Positions 36,399 to 48,674 of a DNA stretch of 64,000 nucleotides are shown one piece after another. The translations under genes and the position numbers were made by a program. Source of the DNA: Urophycis tenuis. Taxonomy: Eukaryota > Chordata > Actinopteri > Gadiformes > Phycidae. Every line of letters begins with the position of its first letter. The first letter of the stretch is position 1. The notes below the pieces were generated by a model. The model saw nothing but the letters and a program-made list of their open reading frames with translations, was not told where the DNA came from and did no database searches. Where the stretch lies: the NCBI GenBank assembly GCA_036785325.1, contig JAXIVH010000038.1:451501-515500 (forward strand). The letters are read 5' to 3'.

Positions 36399-37878
36399 CA
36401 GAACACACATGAATCAGCTTATTATTTCGACGACCCATGGGCAAATATATTCATGCCATACGTCGTTGGAAAGGTTAGATTTCCCTGTTTAAAATGAGCC
36501 CATCTCCGAGCAATTTGGTTGCTCACAGACAAATCTGCGTGAGGTTGACTGAAGTCTACACAGCAGCTAAAGACATACCTTCAACGTTTCAATTAACATC
36601 AATCTTTCCTTACAGAACACAAATTAATTAGCTTAGTATTTCAACGACCCTTTAGTGAATATAGTCTTGCCATACGCCGTTGGAAAGCTTAGATTTCCCC
36701 GCTTAAAATGAGCCCATCCTCGAGCAGTCTGGTTGATCACAGACTAAACTGCGTCAGGTTGACTGAAGTCTACCCAGCAGCTAAAAACATACCTTCAACG
36801 TTTCAATTAACATCAATCTTTCCTTACAGAACACAAATTAATTAGCTTAGTATTTCAACGACCCATGAGTCAATATACCCTTGCCATACGCCGTTGGAAA
36901 GCTTAGATTTCCCCGCTTAAAATGAGCCCATCCGCGAGCAGTCTGGTTGATCACAGACTAAACTGCGTCAGGTTGACTGAAGTCTACCCAGCAGCTAAAA
37001 ACATACCTTCAACGTTTCAATTAACATCAATCTTTCCTTACAGAACACAAATTAATTAGCTTAGTATTTCAATGACCCATGAGTCAATATAGTCTTGCCA
37101 TACGCCGTTGGAAAGCTTAGATTTCCCCGCTTAAAATGAGCCCATCCGCGAGCAGTCTGGTTGATCACAGACTAAACTGCGTCAGGTTGAATGAAGTCTA
37201 CCCAGCAGCTAAAAACATACCTTTAACGTTTCAATTAACATCAATCTTTCCTTACAGAACACAAATTAATTAGCTTAGTATTTCAACGACCCTTTGGTGA
37301 ATATAGTCTTGCCATACGCCGTTGGAAAGCTTAGATTTCCCCGCTTATAATGAGCCCATCCCTGAGCAATTTGGTTGCTCACAGACTAAACTGCGTCAGG
37401 TTGACTGAAGTCTACCCAGCAGCTAAAAACATACCTTCAACGTTTCAATTAACATCAATCTTTCCTTACAGAACACAAATTAATTAGCTTAGTATTTCAA
37501 CGACCCATGAGTCAATATAGTCTTGCCATACGCCGTTGGAAAGCTTAGATTTCCCCGCTTAAAATGAGCCCATCCGCGAGCAGTCTGGTTGATCACAGAC
37601 TAAACTGCGTCAGGTTGAATGAAGTCTACCCAGCAGCTAAAAACATACCTTTAACGTTTCAATTGACATCAATCTTTCCTTACAGAACACAAATTAATCA
37701 GCTTAGTATTTCAACGGGCCATTGGTGAATATAGTCTTGCCATACGCCGTTGAAAAGCTTAGATTTCCCCGCTTATAATGAGCCCATCCCCGAGCAATTT
37801 GGTTGCTCACAGACAAAACTGCGTCAGGCTGACTGAAGTCTACCCAGCAGCTAAAAACATACCTTCAACTTTTCAATT
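36399..37878 (+). repeat. B satellite, 7 monomers, C8 to C9
   Basis: 1480 bp. It copies 23074-24553 with a few single-base differences (for example CCGCTTAAAAT here versus CCGGTTAAAAT near 24231). Confidence 0.95.
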
Positions 37879-38124
37879 CACATGTTTTTTTTGTAACACG
37901 TGTAGCTATGATAAAGGACACATGTTTTGGCCTGTTTTATTATTCATAGTTGGCTTAACAGTAATAGAATATTATTATATGCTATAAGTGACCAGACGTC
38001 CGAGATCAAAACTGGGAGCATAATCCCCGAGAAGGGGGAAAAAAAGGGTCAGCTATGTTTAAGTATATATATATATGTGTGTGTATATATAAGTGTGTGT
38101 GTGTGTGTGTATATATGCGCGCGC

Positions 38125-38184
<60 letters not shown>

Positions 38185-38889
38185 TTTAATCACTTACTTG
38201 GAACGGCATGATCCCATATCGCTGTGAAGGGATGGCGTTAACCAGGTGGGCGTGCAACCCCTCGAGAGAGTTGCTGCCTCGCCGGCACTTGTACTTGTTC
38301 AGCCGGATGCAGTTCTTCACAACCACCTTCACAGAGACATACAGCTGTATGCAAGGGGGGTCCTGTAACACACAACCTATTGCAAGGTCCTCATTTATGC
38401 TGGTGTCATTTTGAAATGTTACCATATACAAGTTTGAATGGTTTTGACACACGATGACTGCAGAGACAGCTGCAGGATGGCCCACGAAGCAGGACGGAGG
38501 GGGCCTGTGGCTGTGCGGGGAGGACCAGCGGTATGGGTGCTGCCGACACAGGGGGCGGGCGGGCCACAGGCTGATGCAGCAGGAGGCCTCGGCTGGAGGC
38601 GGGTGGGCGCAGGAGGCTTCGGCCGGGTGGAGGACGACAACGCAGTGGGCTGAACGGGCCGGTTGGTGGGAGTCACAGGCTCTGGCTCATCAACAAATAA
38701 CCTGGAAATATAAAATACACACGTGATCAGTATTGATATTGATATCTTTTATAAGAACACTGTTCATACCGTTTACACTTTTTATACAACTGTTTATACA
38801 ATGTCCATACTGTTTATTTATTAATGTTTATCACTGAAAAATAAAGGTGACTTGGTATGACTTGTGTGCTATTTTCTTTCCACAGCCAA
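37879..38889 (+). repeat. C unit C9 (1011 bp)
   Basis: The TATA/TG tract is 38063-38184. Same length and left edge (CACATG) as C5. Confidence 0.93.
38198..38701 (-). pseudogene. Exon fragment copy 9 (motif frame open)
   Basis: 504 bp. It has the DPPCIQ variant of copy 5 plus the GATG change of copies 3 and 7, which suggests a mosaic or a recurrent mutation. Confidence 0.6.
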
Positions 38890-40155
38890 CAGAACACACA
38901 TGAATCAGCTTATTATTTCGACGACCCATGGGCAAATATAGTCATGCCATACGTCGTTGGAAAGCTTAGATTTCCCCGTTTAAAATGAGCCCATCCTCGA
39001 GCAGTCTGGTTGATCATAGACTAAACTGCGTCAGGTTGACTGAAGTCTACCCAGCAGCTAAAAACATACCTTCAACGTTTCAATTAACATCAATCTTTCC
39101 TTACAGAACACAAATTAATTAGCTTAGTATTTCAACGAGCCATGAGTCAATATAGTCTTGCCATACGCCGTTGGAAAGCTTAGATTTCCCCGCTTAAAAT
39201 GAGCACATCCGCGAGCAGTCTGGTTGATCACAGACTAAACTGCGTCAGGTTGAATGAAGTCTACCCAGCAGCTAAAAACATACCTTTAACGTTTCAATTA
39301 ACATCAATCTTTCCTTACAGAACACAAATTAATTAGCTTAGTATTTCAATGACCCATGAGTCAATATAGTCTTGCCATAGGCCGTTGGAAAGCTTAGATT
39401 TCCCCGCTTAAAATGAGCCCATCCACTAGCAGTCTGGTTGATCACAGACTAAACTGCGTCAGGTTGAATGAAGTCTACCCAGCAGCTAAAAACATACCTT
39501 TAACGTTTCAATTAACATCAATCTTTCCTTACAGAACACAAATTAATTAGCTTAGTATTTCAAAGGCCCTTTGGTGTATATAGTCTTGCCATACGCCGTT
39601 GAAAAGCTTAGATTTCCCCGCTTATAATGAGCCCATCCCCAAGCAATTTGGTTGCTCAGAGACAAAACTGTGTCAGGTTGACTGAAGTCTACCCAGCAGC
39701 TAAAAACATACCTTCAACGTTTCAATTAACATCAATCTTTCCTTACAGAACACAAATTAATTAGCTTAGTATTTCAACGACCCATGAGTCAATATAGTCT
39801 AGCCATACGCCGTTGGAAAGCTTAGATTTCCCTGCTTAAAATGAGCCCATCCGCGAGCAGTCTGCTTGCTCACAGACAAAACTGCGTCAGGTTGACTGAA
39901 GTCTACCCAGCAGCTAAAAACATACCTTCAACGTTTCAATTAAGATCAATCTTTCAATAAAGAACAGAAATTAATTAGCTTAGTATTTCAACGACCCATG
40001 ACTCAATATAGTCTTGCCATACGCCGTTGGGAACCTTAGATTTCCCCGCTTAAAATGAGCCCATCCGCGAGCAGTCTGGTTGCTCACAGACTAAACTGCG
40101 TCAGGTTGAATGAAGTCTACCCAGCAGCTAAAAACATACCTTCAACTTTTCAATT
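38890..40155 (+). repeat. B satellite, 6 monomers, C9 to C10
   Basis: 1266 bp, the shortest complete spacing. The similarity to the C5 flank ends near 38990, where CCCATCCTCGAGC replaces CCCATCTCCGAGC. The AATAAA variant is near 39955. Confidence 0.95.
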
Positions 40156-40393
40156 CACGCGTTTTTTTTGTAATACGTGTAGCTATGATAAAGGACACAT
40201 GTTTTGGCCTGTTTTATTATTCATAGTTGGCTTAACAGTAATAGAATATTATTATATGCTATAAGTGACCAGACGTCCGAGATCAAAACTGGGAGCATAA
40301 TCCCCGAGAAGGGGGAAAAAAAGGGTCAGCTATGTTTAAGTATATATATATATGTGTGTGTATATATGCGTGTGTGTGTGTGTATATATGCGC

Positions 40394-40424
<31 letters not shown>

Positions 40425-41126
40425 AATCACTTACTTGGAACGGCATGATCCCACATCGCTGTGAAGGGATGGCGTTAACCAGGTGGGCGTGCAACCCCTC
40501 GAGAGAGTTGCTGCCTCACCGGCACTTGTACTTGTTCAGCCGGATGCAGTTCTTCACAACCACCTTCACAGAGACATACAGCTGTATGCCAGGGGGGTCA
40601 TGTAACACACAACCTATTGCAAGGTCCTCATTTATGCTGGTGTCATTTTGAAATGTTACCATATACAAGTTTGAATGGTTTTGACACACGATGACTGCAG
40701 AGACAGCTGCAGGATGGCCCACGAAGCAGGACGGAGGGGGCCTGTGGCTGTGCGGGGAGGACCAGCGGTATGGGTGCTGCCGACACAGGGGGCGGGCGGG
40801 CCACAGGCTGACGCAGCAGGAGGCCTCGGCTGGAGGCGGGTGGGCGCAGGAGGCTTCGGCCGGGTGGAGGACGACAACGCAGTGGGCTGAACGGGCCGGT
40901 TGGTGGGAGTCACAGGCTCTGGCTCATCAACAAATAACCTGGAAATATAAAATACACACGTGATCAGTATTGATATTGATATCTTTTATAAGAACACTGT
41001 TCATACCGTTTACACTTTTTATACAACTGTTTATACAATGTCCATACTGTTTATTTATTAATGTTTATCACTGAAAAATAAAGGTGACTTGGTATGACTT
41101 GTGTGCTATTTTCTTTCCACAGCCAA
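40156..41126 (+). repeat. C unit C10 (971 bp)
   Basis: The TATA/TG tract is 40340-40421, the shortest of the thirteen. Confidence 0.93.
40435..40938 (-). pseudogene. Exon fragment copy 10 (nonsense)
   Basis: 504 bp, splice signals intact, CGA to TGA at 40518-40516. Confidence 0.6.
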
Positions 41127-44104
41127 CAGAACACACATGAATCAGCTTATTATTTCGACGACCCATGGGCAAATATAGTCATGCCATACGTCGTTGGAAA
41201 GCTTAGATTTCCCCGTTTAAAATGAGCCCATCTCCGAGCAATTTGGTTGCTCACAGACAAATCTGCGTGAGGTTGACTGAAGTCTACAAAGCAGCTAAAG
41301 ACATACCTTCAACGTTTCAATTAACATCAATCTTTCCTTACAGAACACAAATTAATTAGCTTAGTATTTCAACGACCCTTTAGTGAATATAGTCTTGCCA
41401 TACGCCGTTGGAAAGCTTAGATTTCCCCGCTTAAAATGAGCCCATCCTCGAGCAGTCTGGTTGATCACAGACTAAACTGCGTCAGGTTGACTGAAGTCTA
41501 CCCAGCAGCTAAAAACATACCTTCAACGTTTCAATTAACATCAATCTTTCCTTACAGAACACAAATTAATTAGCTTAGTATTTCAACGACCCATGAGTCA
41601 ATATAGTCTTTCCATACGCCGTTGGAAAGCTTAGATTTCCCCGCTTAAAATGAGCCCATCCGCAAGCAGTCTGGTTGATCACAGACTAAACTGCGTCAGG
41701 TTGAATGAAGTCTACCCAGCAGCTAAAAACATACCTTTAACGTTTCAATTGACATCAATCTTTCCTTACAGAACACAAATTAATTAGCTTAGTATTTAAA
41801 CGACCCATGAGTCAATATAGTCTTGCCATACGCCGTTGGAAAGCTTAGATTTCCCCGCTTAAAATGAGCCCATCCCCGAGCAGTCTGGTTGATCACAGAC
41901 TAAACTGCGTCAGGTTGACTGAAGTCTACCCAGCAGCTAAAAACATACCTTCAACGTTTCAATTAACATCAATCTTTCCTTACAGAACACAAATTAATTA
42001 GCTTAGTATTTCAACGGCCCTTTGGTGAATATAGTCTTACCATACGCCGTTGAAAAGCTTAGATTTCCCTGCTTAAAATGAGCCCATCCGCCAGCAGTCT
42101 GGTTGATCACAGACTAAACTGCGTCAGGTTGACTGAAGTCTACCCAGCAGCTAAAAACATACCTTCAACGTTTCAATTAACATCAATCTTTCCTTACAGA
42201 ACACTAATTAATTAGCTTAGTATTTCAACGACCCATGAGTCAATATAGTCTTGCCATACGCCGTTGGAAAGCTTAGATTTCCCCGCTTAAAATGAGCCCA
42301 TCCGCGAGCAGTCTGGTTGATCACAGACTAAACTGCGTCAGGTTGAATGAAGTCTACCCAGCAGCTAAAAACATACCTTTAACGTTTCAATTAACATCAA
42401 TCTTTCCTTACAGAACACAAATTAATTAGCTTAGTATTTCAACGGCCCTTTGGTGAATATAGTCTTGCCATACGCCGTTGGAAAGCTTAGATTTCCCCGC
42501 TTATAATGAGCCCATCCACGAGCAATTTGGTTGCTCACAGACAAATCTGCGTCAGGTTGACTGAAGTCTACACAGCAGCTAAAGACATACCTTCAACGTT
42601 TCAATTTACATCAATCTTTCCTTACAGAACACAAATTAATTAGCTTAGTATTTCAATGACCCATGAGTCAATATAGTCTTGCAATAGGCCGTTGGAAAGC
42701 TTAGATTTCCCCGCTTAAAATGAGCCCATCCGCGAGCAGTCTTGTTGATCACAGACTAAACTGCGTCAGGTTGACTGAAGTCTACCCAGCAGCTAAAAAC
42801 ATACCTTCAACGTTTCAATTAACATCAATCTTTCCTTACAGAACACAAATTAATTAGCTTAGTATTTCAATGACCCATGAGTCAATATAGTCTTGCCATA
42901 CGCCGTTGGAAAGCTTAGATTTCCCCGCTTAAAATGAGCCCATCCGCGAGCAGTCTGGTTGATCACAGACTAAACTGCGTCAGGTTGAATGAAGTCTACC
43001 CAGCAGCTAAAAACATACCTTCAACGTTTAAATTAAGATCAATCTTTCCTTACAGAACACAAATTAATTAGCTTAGTATTTCAATGACCCATGAGTCAAT
43101 ATAGTCTTGCCATAGGCCGTTGGAAAGCTTAGATTTCCCCGCTTAAAATGAGCCCATCCGCGAGCAGTCTGGTTGATCACAGACTAAACTGCGTCAGGTT
43201 GACTGAAGTCTACCCAGCAGCTAAAAACATACCTTCAACGTTTCAATTAACATCAATCTTTCCTTACAGAACACAAATTAATTAGCTTAGTATTTCAACG
43301 ACCCATGAGTCAATATAGTCTTGCCATACGCCGTTGGAAAGCTTAGATTTCCCCGCTTAAAATGAGCCCATCCGCGAGCAGTCTGGTTGATCACAGACTA
43401 AACTGCGTCAGGTTGAATGAAGTCTACCCAGCAGCTAAAAACATACCTTCAACGTTTCAATTAACATCAATCTTTCCTTACAGAACACAAATTAATTAGC
43501 TTAGTATTTCAACGACCCATGAGTCAATATAGTCTTGCCATACGCCGTTGCAAAGCTTAGATTTCCCCGCTTAAAATGAGCCCATCCGCGAGCAGTCTGG
43601 TTGATCACAGACTAAACTGCGTCAGGTTGAATGAAGTCTACCCAGCAGCTAAAAACATACCTTCAACGTTTAAATTAAGATCAATCTTTCAATAAAGAAC
43701 AGAAATTAATTAGCTTAGTATTTCAACGACCCATGACTCAATATAGTCTTGCCATACGCCGTTGGGAACTTTAGATTTCCCCGCTTAAAATGAGCCCATC
43801 CGCGAGCAATTTAGTTGCTCACAGACTAAACTGCGTCAGGTTGACTGAAGTCTACCCAGCAGCTAAAAACATACCTTCAACGTTTCAATTAACATCAATC
43901 TTTCCTTACAGAACACAAATTAATTAGCTTAGTATTTCAACGACCAATGAGTCAATATAGTCTTGCCACACGCCGTTGAAAAGCTTAGATTTCCCCGCTT
44001 AAAATGAGCCCATCCGCCAGCAGTCTGGTTGATCACAGACTAAATTGCGTCAGGTTGACTGAAGTCTACCCAGCAGCTAAAAACATACCTTCAACTTTTC
44101 AATT
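41127..44104 (+). repeat. B satellite, 14 monomers, C10 to C11
   Basis: 2978 bp. The first several monomers copy the start of the C5-C6 array (25565 onward, offset 15562), including a shared TCTACAAAGCAGC change. The AATAAA variant (near 43686) sits one monomer further upstream of C11 than before other C units. Confidence 0.95.
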
Positions 44105-44350
44105 CACGCGTTTTTTTTGTAATACGTGTAGCTATGATAAAGGACACATGTTTTGGCCTGTTTTATTATTCATAGTTGGCTTAACAGTAATAGAATATTA
44201 TTATATGCTATAAGTGACCAGACGTCCGAGATCAAAACTGGGAGCATAATCCCGGAGAAGGGGGAAAAAAAGGGTCAGCTATGTTCAAGTATATATATAT
44301 ATGTGTGTGTATATATGTGTGTGTGTGTGTGTGTGTATATATGCGCGCGC

Positions 44351-44393
<43 letters not shown>

Positions 44394-45094
44394 AATCACT
44401 TACTTGGAACGGCATGATCCCACATCGCTGTGAAGGGATGGCGTTAACCAGGTGGGCGTGCAACCCCTCGAGAGAGTTGCTGCCTCGCCGGCACTTGTAC
44501 TTGTTCAGCCGGATGCAGTTCTTCACAACCACCTTCACAGAGACATACAGCTGTATGCCAGGGGGGTCCTGTAACACACAACCTATTGCAAGGTCCTCAT
44601 TTATGCTGGTGTCATTTTGAAATGTTACCATATACAAGTTTGAATGGTTTTGACACACGATGACTGCAGAGACAGCTGCAGGATGGCCCACGAAGCAGGA
44701 CGGAGGGGGCCTGTGGCTGTGCGGGGAGGACCAGCGGTATGGGTGCTGCCGACACAGGGGGCGGGCGGGCCACAGGCTGATGCAGCAGGAGGCCTCGGCT
44801 GGAGGCGGGTGGGCGCAGGAGGCTTCGGCCGGGTGGAGGACGACAACGCAGTGGGCTGAACGGGCCGGTTGGTGGGAGTCACAGGCTCTGGCTCATCAAC
44901 AAATAACCTGGAAATATAAAATACACACGTGATCAGTATTGATATTGATATATTTTATAAGAACACTGTTCATACTGTTTACACTTTTTATACAACTGTT
45001 TATACAATGTCCATACTGTTTATTTATTAATGTTTATCACTGACAATAAAGTTGACTTGGTAGGACTTGTGTGCTATTTTCTTTCCACAGCCAA
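44105..45094 (+). repeat. C unit C11 (990 bp)
   Basis: The TATA/TG tract is 44289-44390. Its right arm is the most divergent, with ACTGACAATAAAGTTGACTT where the others have ACTGAAAAATAAAGGTGACTT. Confidence 0.93.
44404..44907 (-). pseudogene. Exon fragment copy 11 (motif frame open)
   Basis: 504 bp, splice signals intact, no stop in the motif frame. It carries the GATG change. Confidence 0.6.
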
Positions 45095-45400
45095 CAGAAC
45101 ACACATGAATCAGCTTATTATTTCGACGACCCATGGGCAAATATAGTCATGCCATACGTCGTTGGAAAGCTTAGATTTTCCCGCTTAAAATGAGCCCATC
45201 TCTGATCAATTTGGTTGCTCACAGACAAAACTGCGTCAGGTTGACTGAAGTCTACCCAGCAGCTAAAAAAAAACCTTCAACGCTTCAATTAACATTAATC
45301 TTTCCTTACAGAACACAAATTAATTAGCTTAGTATTTCAACGACCCATGAGTCAATATAGTCTAGCCATACGCCGTTGGAAAGCTTAGATTTTCCTTCCT
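45095..45400 (+). repeat. B satellite, about 1.4 monomers, end of block 1
   Basis: It contains an eroded monomer (poly-A run CTAAAAAAAAACC near 45267). It ends at AAGCTTAGATTTTCC, followed by a few unassigned bases before A sequence resumes at TATCTCGATG. Confidence 0.9.
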
Positions 45401-45480
45401 TATCTCGATGACCCCCCCCACCTCATCCAACGACTCGGTAGTTGAATAGGGGATCAAAGGCAGTTGCACTCGCCAATATC
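45401..45480 (+). repeat. Right member of direct repeat flanking B/C block 1
   Basis: From TATCTCGATGACC to GCCAATATC. See the left member at 12733-12814. Here the A unit continues past GCCAATATC into CTAGTCATCC. Confidence 0.8.
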
Positions 45481-45888
45481 TAGTCATCCGCAGCTCTCTT
45501 TTCCCATATTACCAAGAATGAAGTAAAACGAAATGGTTATCTGTCTTGTTGTGATATAACCGCTGATTTGGAGATATAGACTTGTTTTTCCTTTTCCCAA
45601 AGGTTTTCTTTGTTCCAAGATGAAGGTCAATCTAGTTTGAGTGAAGGTACTTCCAATGCATTGGTATATTTACTTATTTGAATAAAGACGAGTCACAGCT
45701 GGAGTGAGACTTTTCTTTTCCATTTCTATTTTAGTATAAACGTGCTATCGAAATATTAGGACACGTCATCAGTAGTGGACCCTGGGATCATAGGGTGTTT
45801 CTGGCCATTGTCACTATACACCCTCACCCAAGGGAGGCCCCCCCGAGAGTGATCAATTCTCAAGGTGTGTCGTTTCCGAAATGGAATT
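45401..45888 (+). repeat. Family A unit 6, right-end fragment only
   Basis: It begins at the position equal to about 2298 in A1 and continues to the unit end. Its first 80 bp (45401-45480) repeat the last 82 bp of A5 (12733-12814), which flank the other side of the B/C block. Confidence 0.93.
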
Positions 45889-48674
45889 GGTATTGGGTTT
45901 AAGCTCTTTTAGGAGTGATCATTTGTTGAGGTAACGTCGAGGTAAGTAAAGGTAAGTAAAACACTTTTTAGGATACATTGTTTTGGTTATGGAGAGGAGG
46001 GGGCACATACTTACCCCCTGACCAGCACAAACCAGTTGTTAACACCGCTAGGTAGCCCTGGTTTGGCCAATCAGGGCCGGAGCTTGGTTCTTGTCCTCTG
46101 TTGGGTCCAGATGAACTAGCAGAAAACTGGGGTCACGAAGGACCGAGGCCAGCCGTGACAAAGCACTGCCTCCACGGTCCCCCAATGCAGCTATCCTCAG
46201 CGATGGGTGTCCAGACCTAGGAAAGACCAAGACCAGCCCCGACCAGCGGTGCCTTCCCAGTCGGTCCCAGGGTAGGAAAGGCCAAGGCCAGCCGCGACTA
46301 AGCACTGCCTCCCTGGCCCCTCCAGGACCCCATGCCGAACAGCCTGTTAATAACAATTCCTGTGCCCCATACACCGCGCGACTACAGAGATTGTGTAGGA
46401 AGTTGACCTTAGAGAAGACTCAATGGCTTACTTTCCTCACCCAAAACAACAATTTCTTGGGGTAGTCTATTCTCGCCGTAGGTACTTCGGTAATGGGTTT
46501 TTTTGTGAAAAGTTTTCCGGATGAAATGCATGCTGGGTAATTGTCTTCTTCCTCCAATATGTCAAGTGTAGGTTAAGGTTAGGGTAGATTTAGGGGTAGA
46601 GTTAGCAGTTAACCTTAACGTTAGGTTTGAAGTAAATGGGAGGGGTTGCGGTTAGGGTTAAGGTTAGGGCTGAGGTTAGGGTTAGGTATAAGGTTACGGT
46701 TTAGGGTTAAGGTTAGGGTTAAGGTTAGGGTTACGGTTAGGGCTAAGGTTAGGGCTAAGGTTAGAGTAAGGGTTAGGGTTAGCGTTACGGTTAGTGTAAG
46801 GTTAGGGTTAGGGTTAGAGGTTAGGGGTTAGGGGTTAGGGTTAAGATGAGGGCTGAGGTTAGGGTTAAGGTTAGGGCTGAGGTTAGGGTTAGGTTTAAGG
46901 TTAGGGATAAGGTTAGGGTTGGGGTTACGGCTGAGATTGGGGTTAAGGTTAGGGTTGAGGTTAGGGTTAGTGTTATGGATAAGGTTAGGTTAAGTGTTAG
47001 GGCCAAGGTTAGGGTTAAGGTTATGGTTAAGATTAGGGTTAGGGCTAGAATTAGGGTTAGGGCTAAGGTTAGGGTTAGGGTTATGGCTGAAGTTAGGGTT
47101 AAGGTTAGGTTTGAGGTTAGTGTTAAGGTTAGGGCCAAGGTTAGGGTTAGGGTTAAGGTTAGGGTTAGGGCTAAGGTTAGGGTTAGGGTTATGGCTGAGG
47201 CTAGGGTTAGGGCTAAAGTTAGGGCAAAGGTTAGAGTTAGGGTTAGCGTTAGAGTTAGGGTAGGGTTAGTGTTGGAGGTTAGGGTAGGCTTAGGGTTAGA
47301 GTTAGAGTAGGGGTTAGGGTTAGAGTTAGAGTAGGGGTTAGGGTTAGTGTTAAGGCTAAGGTTAGGGGTTGAGGTTAGTGTTAAGATTAGGGCCAAGGTA
47401 AGGGTTAGTGTTAGGGTTGAGTTAGGGTTAGGGCTAAGGTTAGGCCTATGGTTAGGGTTGGGGTTGAGGTTATCCCTAGGGTTAGAGTTAGAGCTAGAGA
47501 TTGAGGAAGGTAGAGTCAAGGTGAGACAGTCTGTACGGACTGAACTCACCCCCGCCGGATCGGGCTAGTACACTCTATCTCCCCCAACTCCCTCATTTCC
47601 ATGAGGGAAGACAGGGGAGAAGAGATGGGAGGAGTATATATATTTAATATATATTTTTTTTAGTAAATAAATACATCGAGAGACTCACAGCTGGAGTGGG
47701 TTTTAATCTTTGTATTCAAGGTTGTTCCTCCTCTTTTGATTCCTCGCTGGTGGTGCGTCGTCTCCACCTAGTGGTCGTTTTGTGAAGAAGAGTTATAGAA
47801 ATAGAAATAGAAATACTCTATTGTTCCCAGGTTGGGAAATTGCATTAATAGGTAAGTAATAATAATAATAACAATAATAATAGGTAATTGCAATAGTTGG
47901 TAGGGTAATCTATATTTAATTTATTTATTTATATTTGTATATTTATTTAGTCTATTTATTTATTCATTTTTGTTTATTTATTTATTTAGATAAAGAGGAT
48001 CACAGCTGGAGTGAGTTTTTAGTCTTTGTGTTAAAGGCTGGTTGCCTTCTTTTGATTCTTCAGTGGTGGTCCATCGCCTCCATCTAGTGGTCGTTTTGTG
48101 AATAACAGTTGGTAAGGTAATATAAATGGGTTGTGTAGAGAGCCCGTTCTTTCGATGGCCCTGGCTCGGTTAGGTTCGTTAGAGTTATCTCGATGACCCC
48201 CCCCCACCTCATCCAACGACTCGGTAGTTGAATAGGGGATCAAAGGCAGTTGCACTCGCCAATATCTAGTCATCCGCAGCTCTCTTTTCCCATATTACCA
48301 AGAATGAAGTAAAACGAAATGGTTATCTGTCTTGTTGTGATATAACCGCTGATTTGGAGATATAGACTTGTTTTTCCTTTTCCCAAAGGTTTTCTTTGTT
48401 CCAAGATGAAGGTCAATCTAGTTTGATTGAAGGTACTTCCAATGCATTGGTATATTTACTTATTTGAATAAAGACGAGTCACAGCTGGAGTGAGACTTTT
48501 CTTTTCCATTTCTATTTTAGTATAAACGTGCTATCGAAATATTAGGACACGTCATCAGTAGTGGACCCTGGGATCATAGGGTGTTTCTGGCCATTGTCAC
48601 TATACACCCTCACCCAAGGGAGGCCCCCCCGAGAGTGATCAATTCTCAAGGTGTGTCGTTTCCGAAATGGAATT
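45889..48674 (+). repeat. Family A unit 7
   Basis: Full-length (2786 bp). It has AGCTCTTTTAGG near its left end, a variant shared with A10, and a longer AAT run. Confidence 0.95.
46569..47502 (+). repeat. Degenerate interstitial telomere repeat, unit A7
   Basis: TTAGGG-variant block of full length, G-rich strand on +. Private changes include TTAGTGTAAGG near 46793. Confidence 0.93.

Larger units (their letters stand above)
12815..45400 (+). repeat. B/C block 1 (214-bp satellite with eleven C units)
   Basis: Continuous array of 214-bp B monomers interrupted by C1-C11. The first B base is within AAGCTTAGATTTCC, and the last B bases at about 45381-45395 are the same motif (AAGCTTAGATTTTCC). 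The array therefore starts and stops at one position of the monomer. A further short TTCCT stretch at the right junction is of uncertain assignment. Confidence 0.92.
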
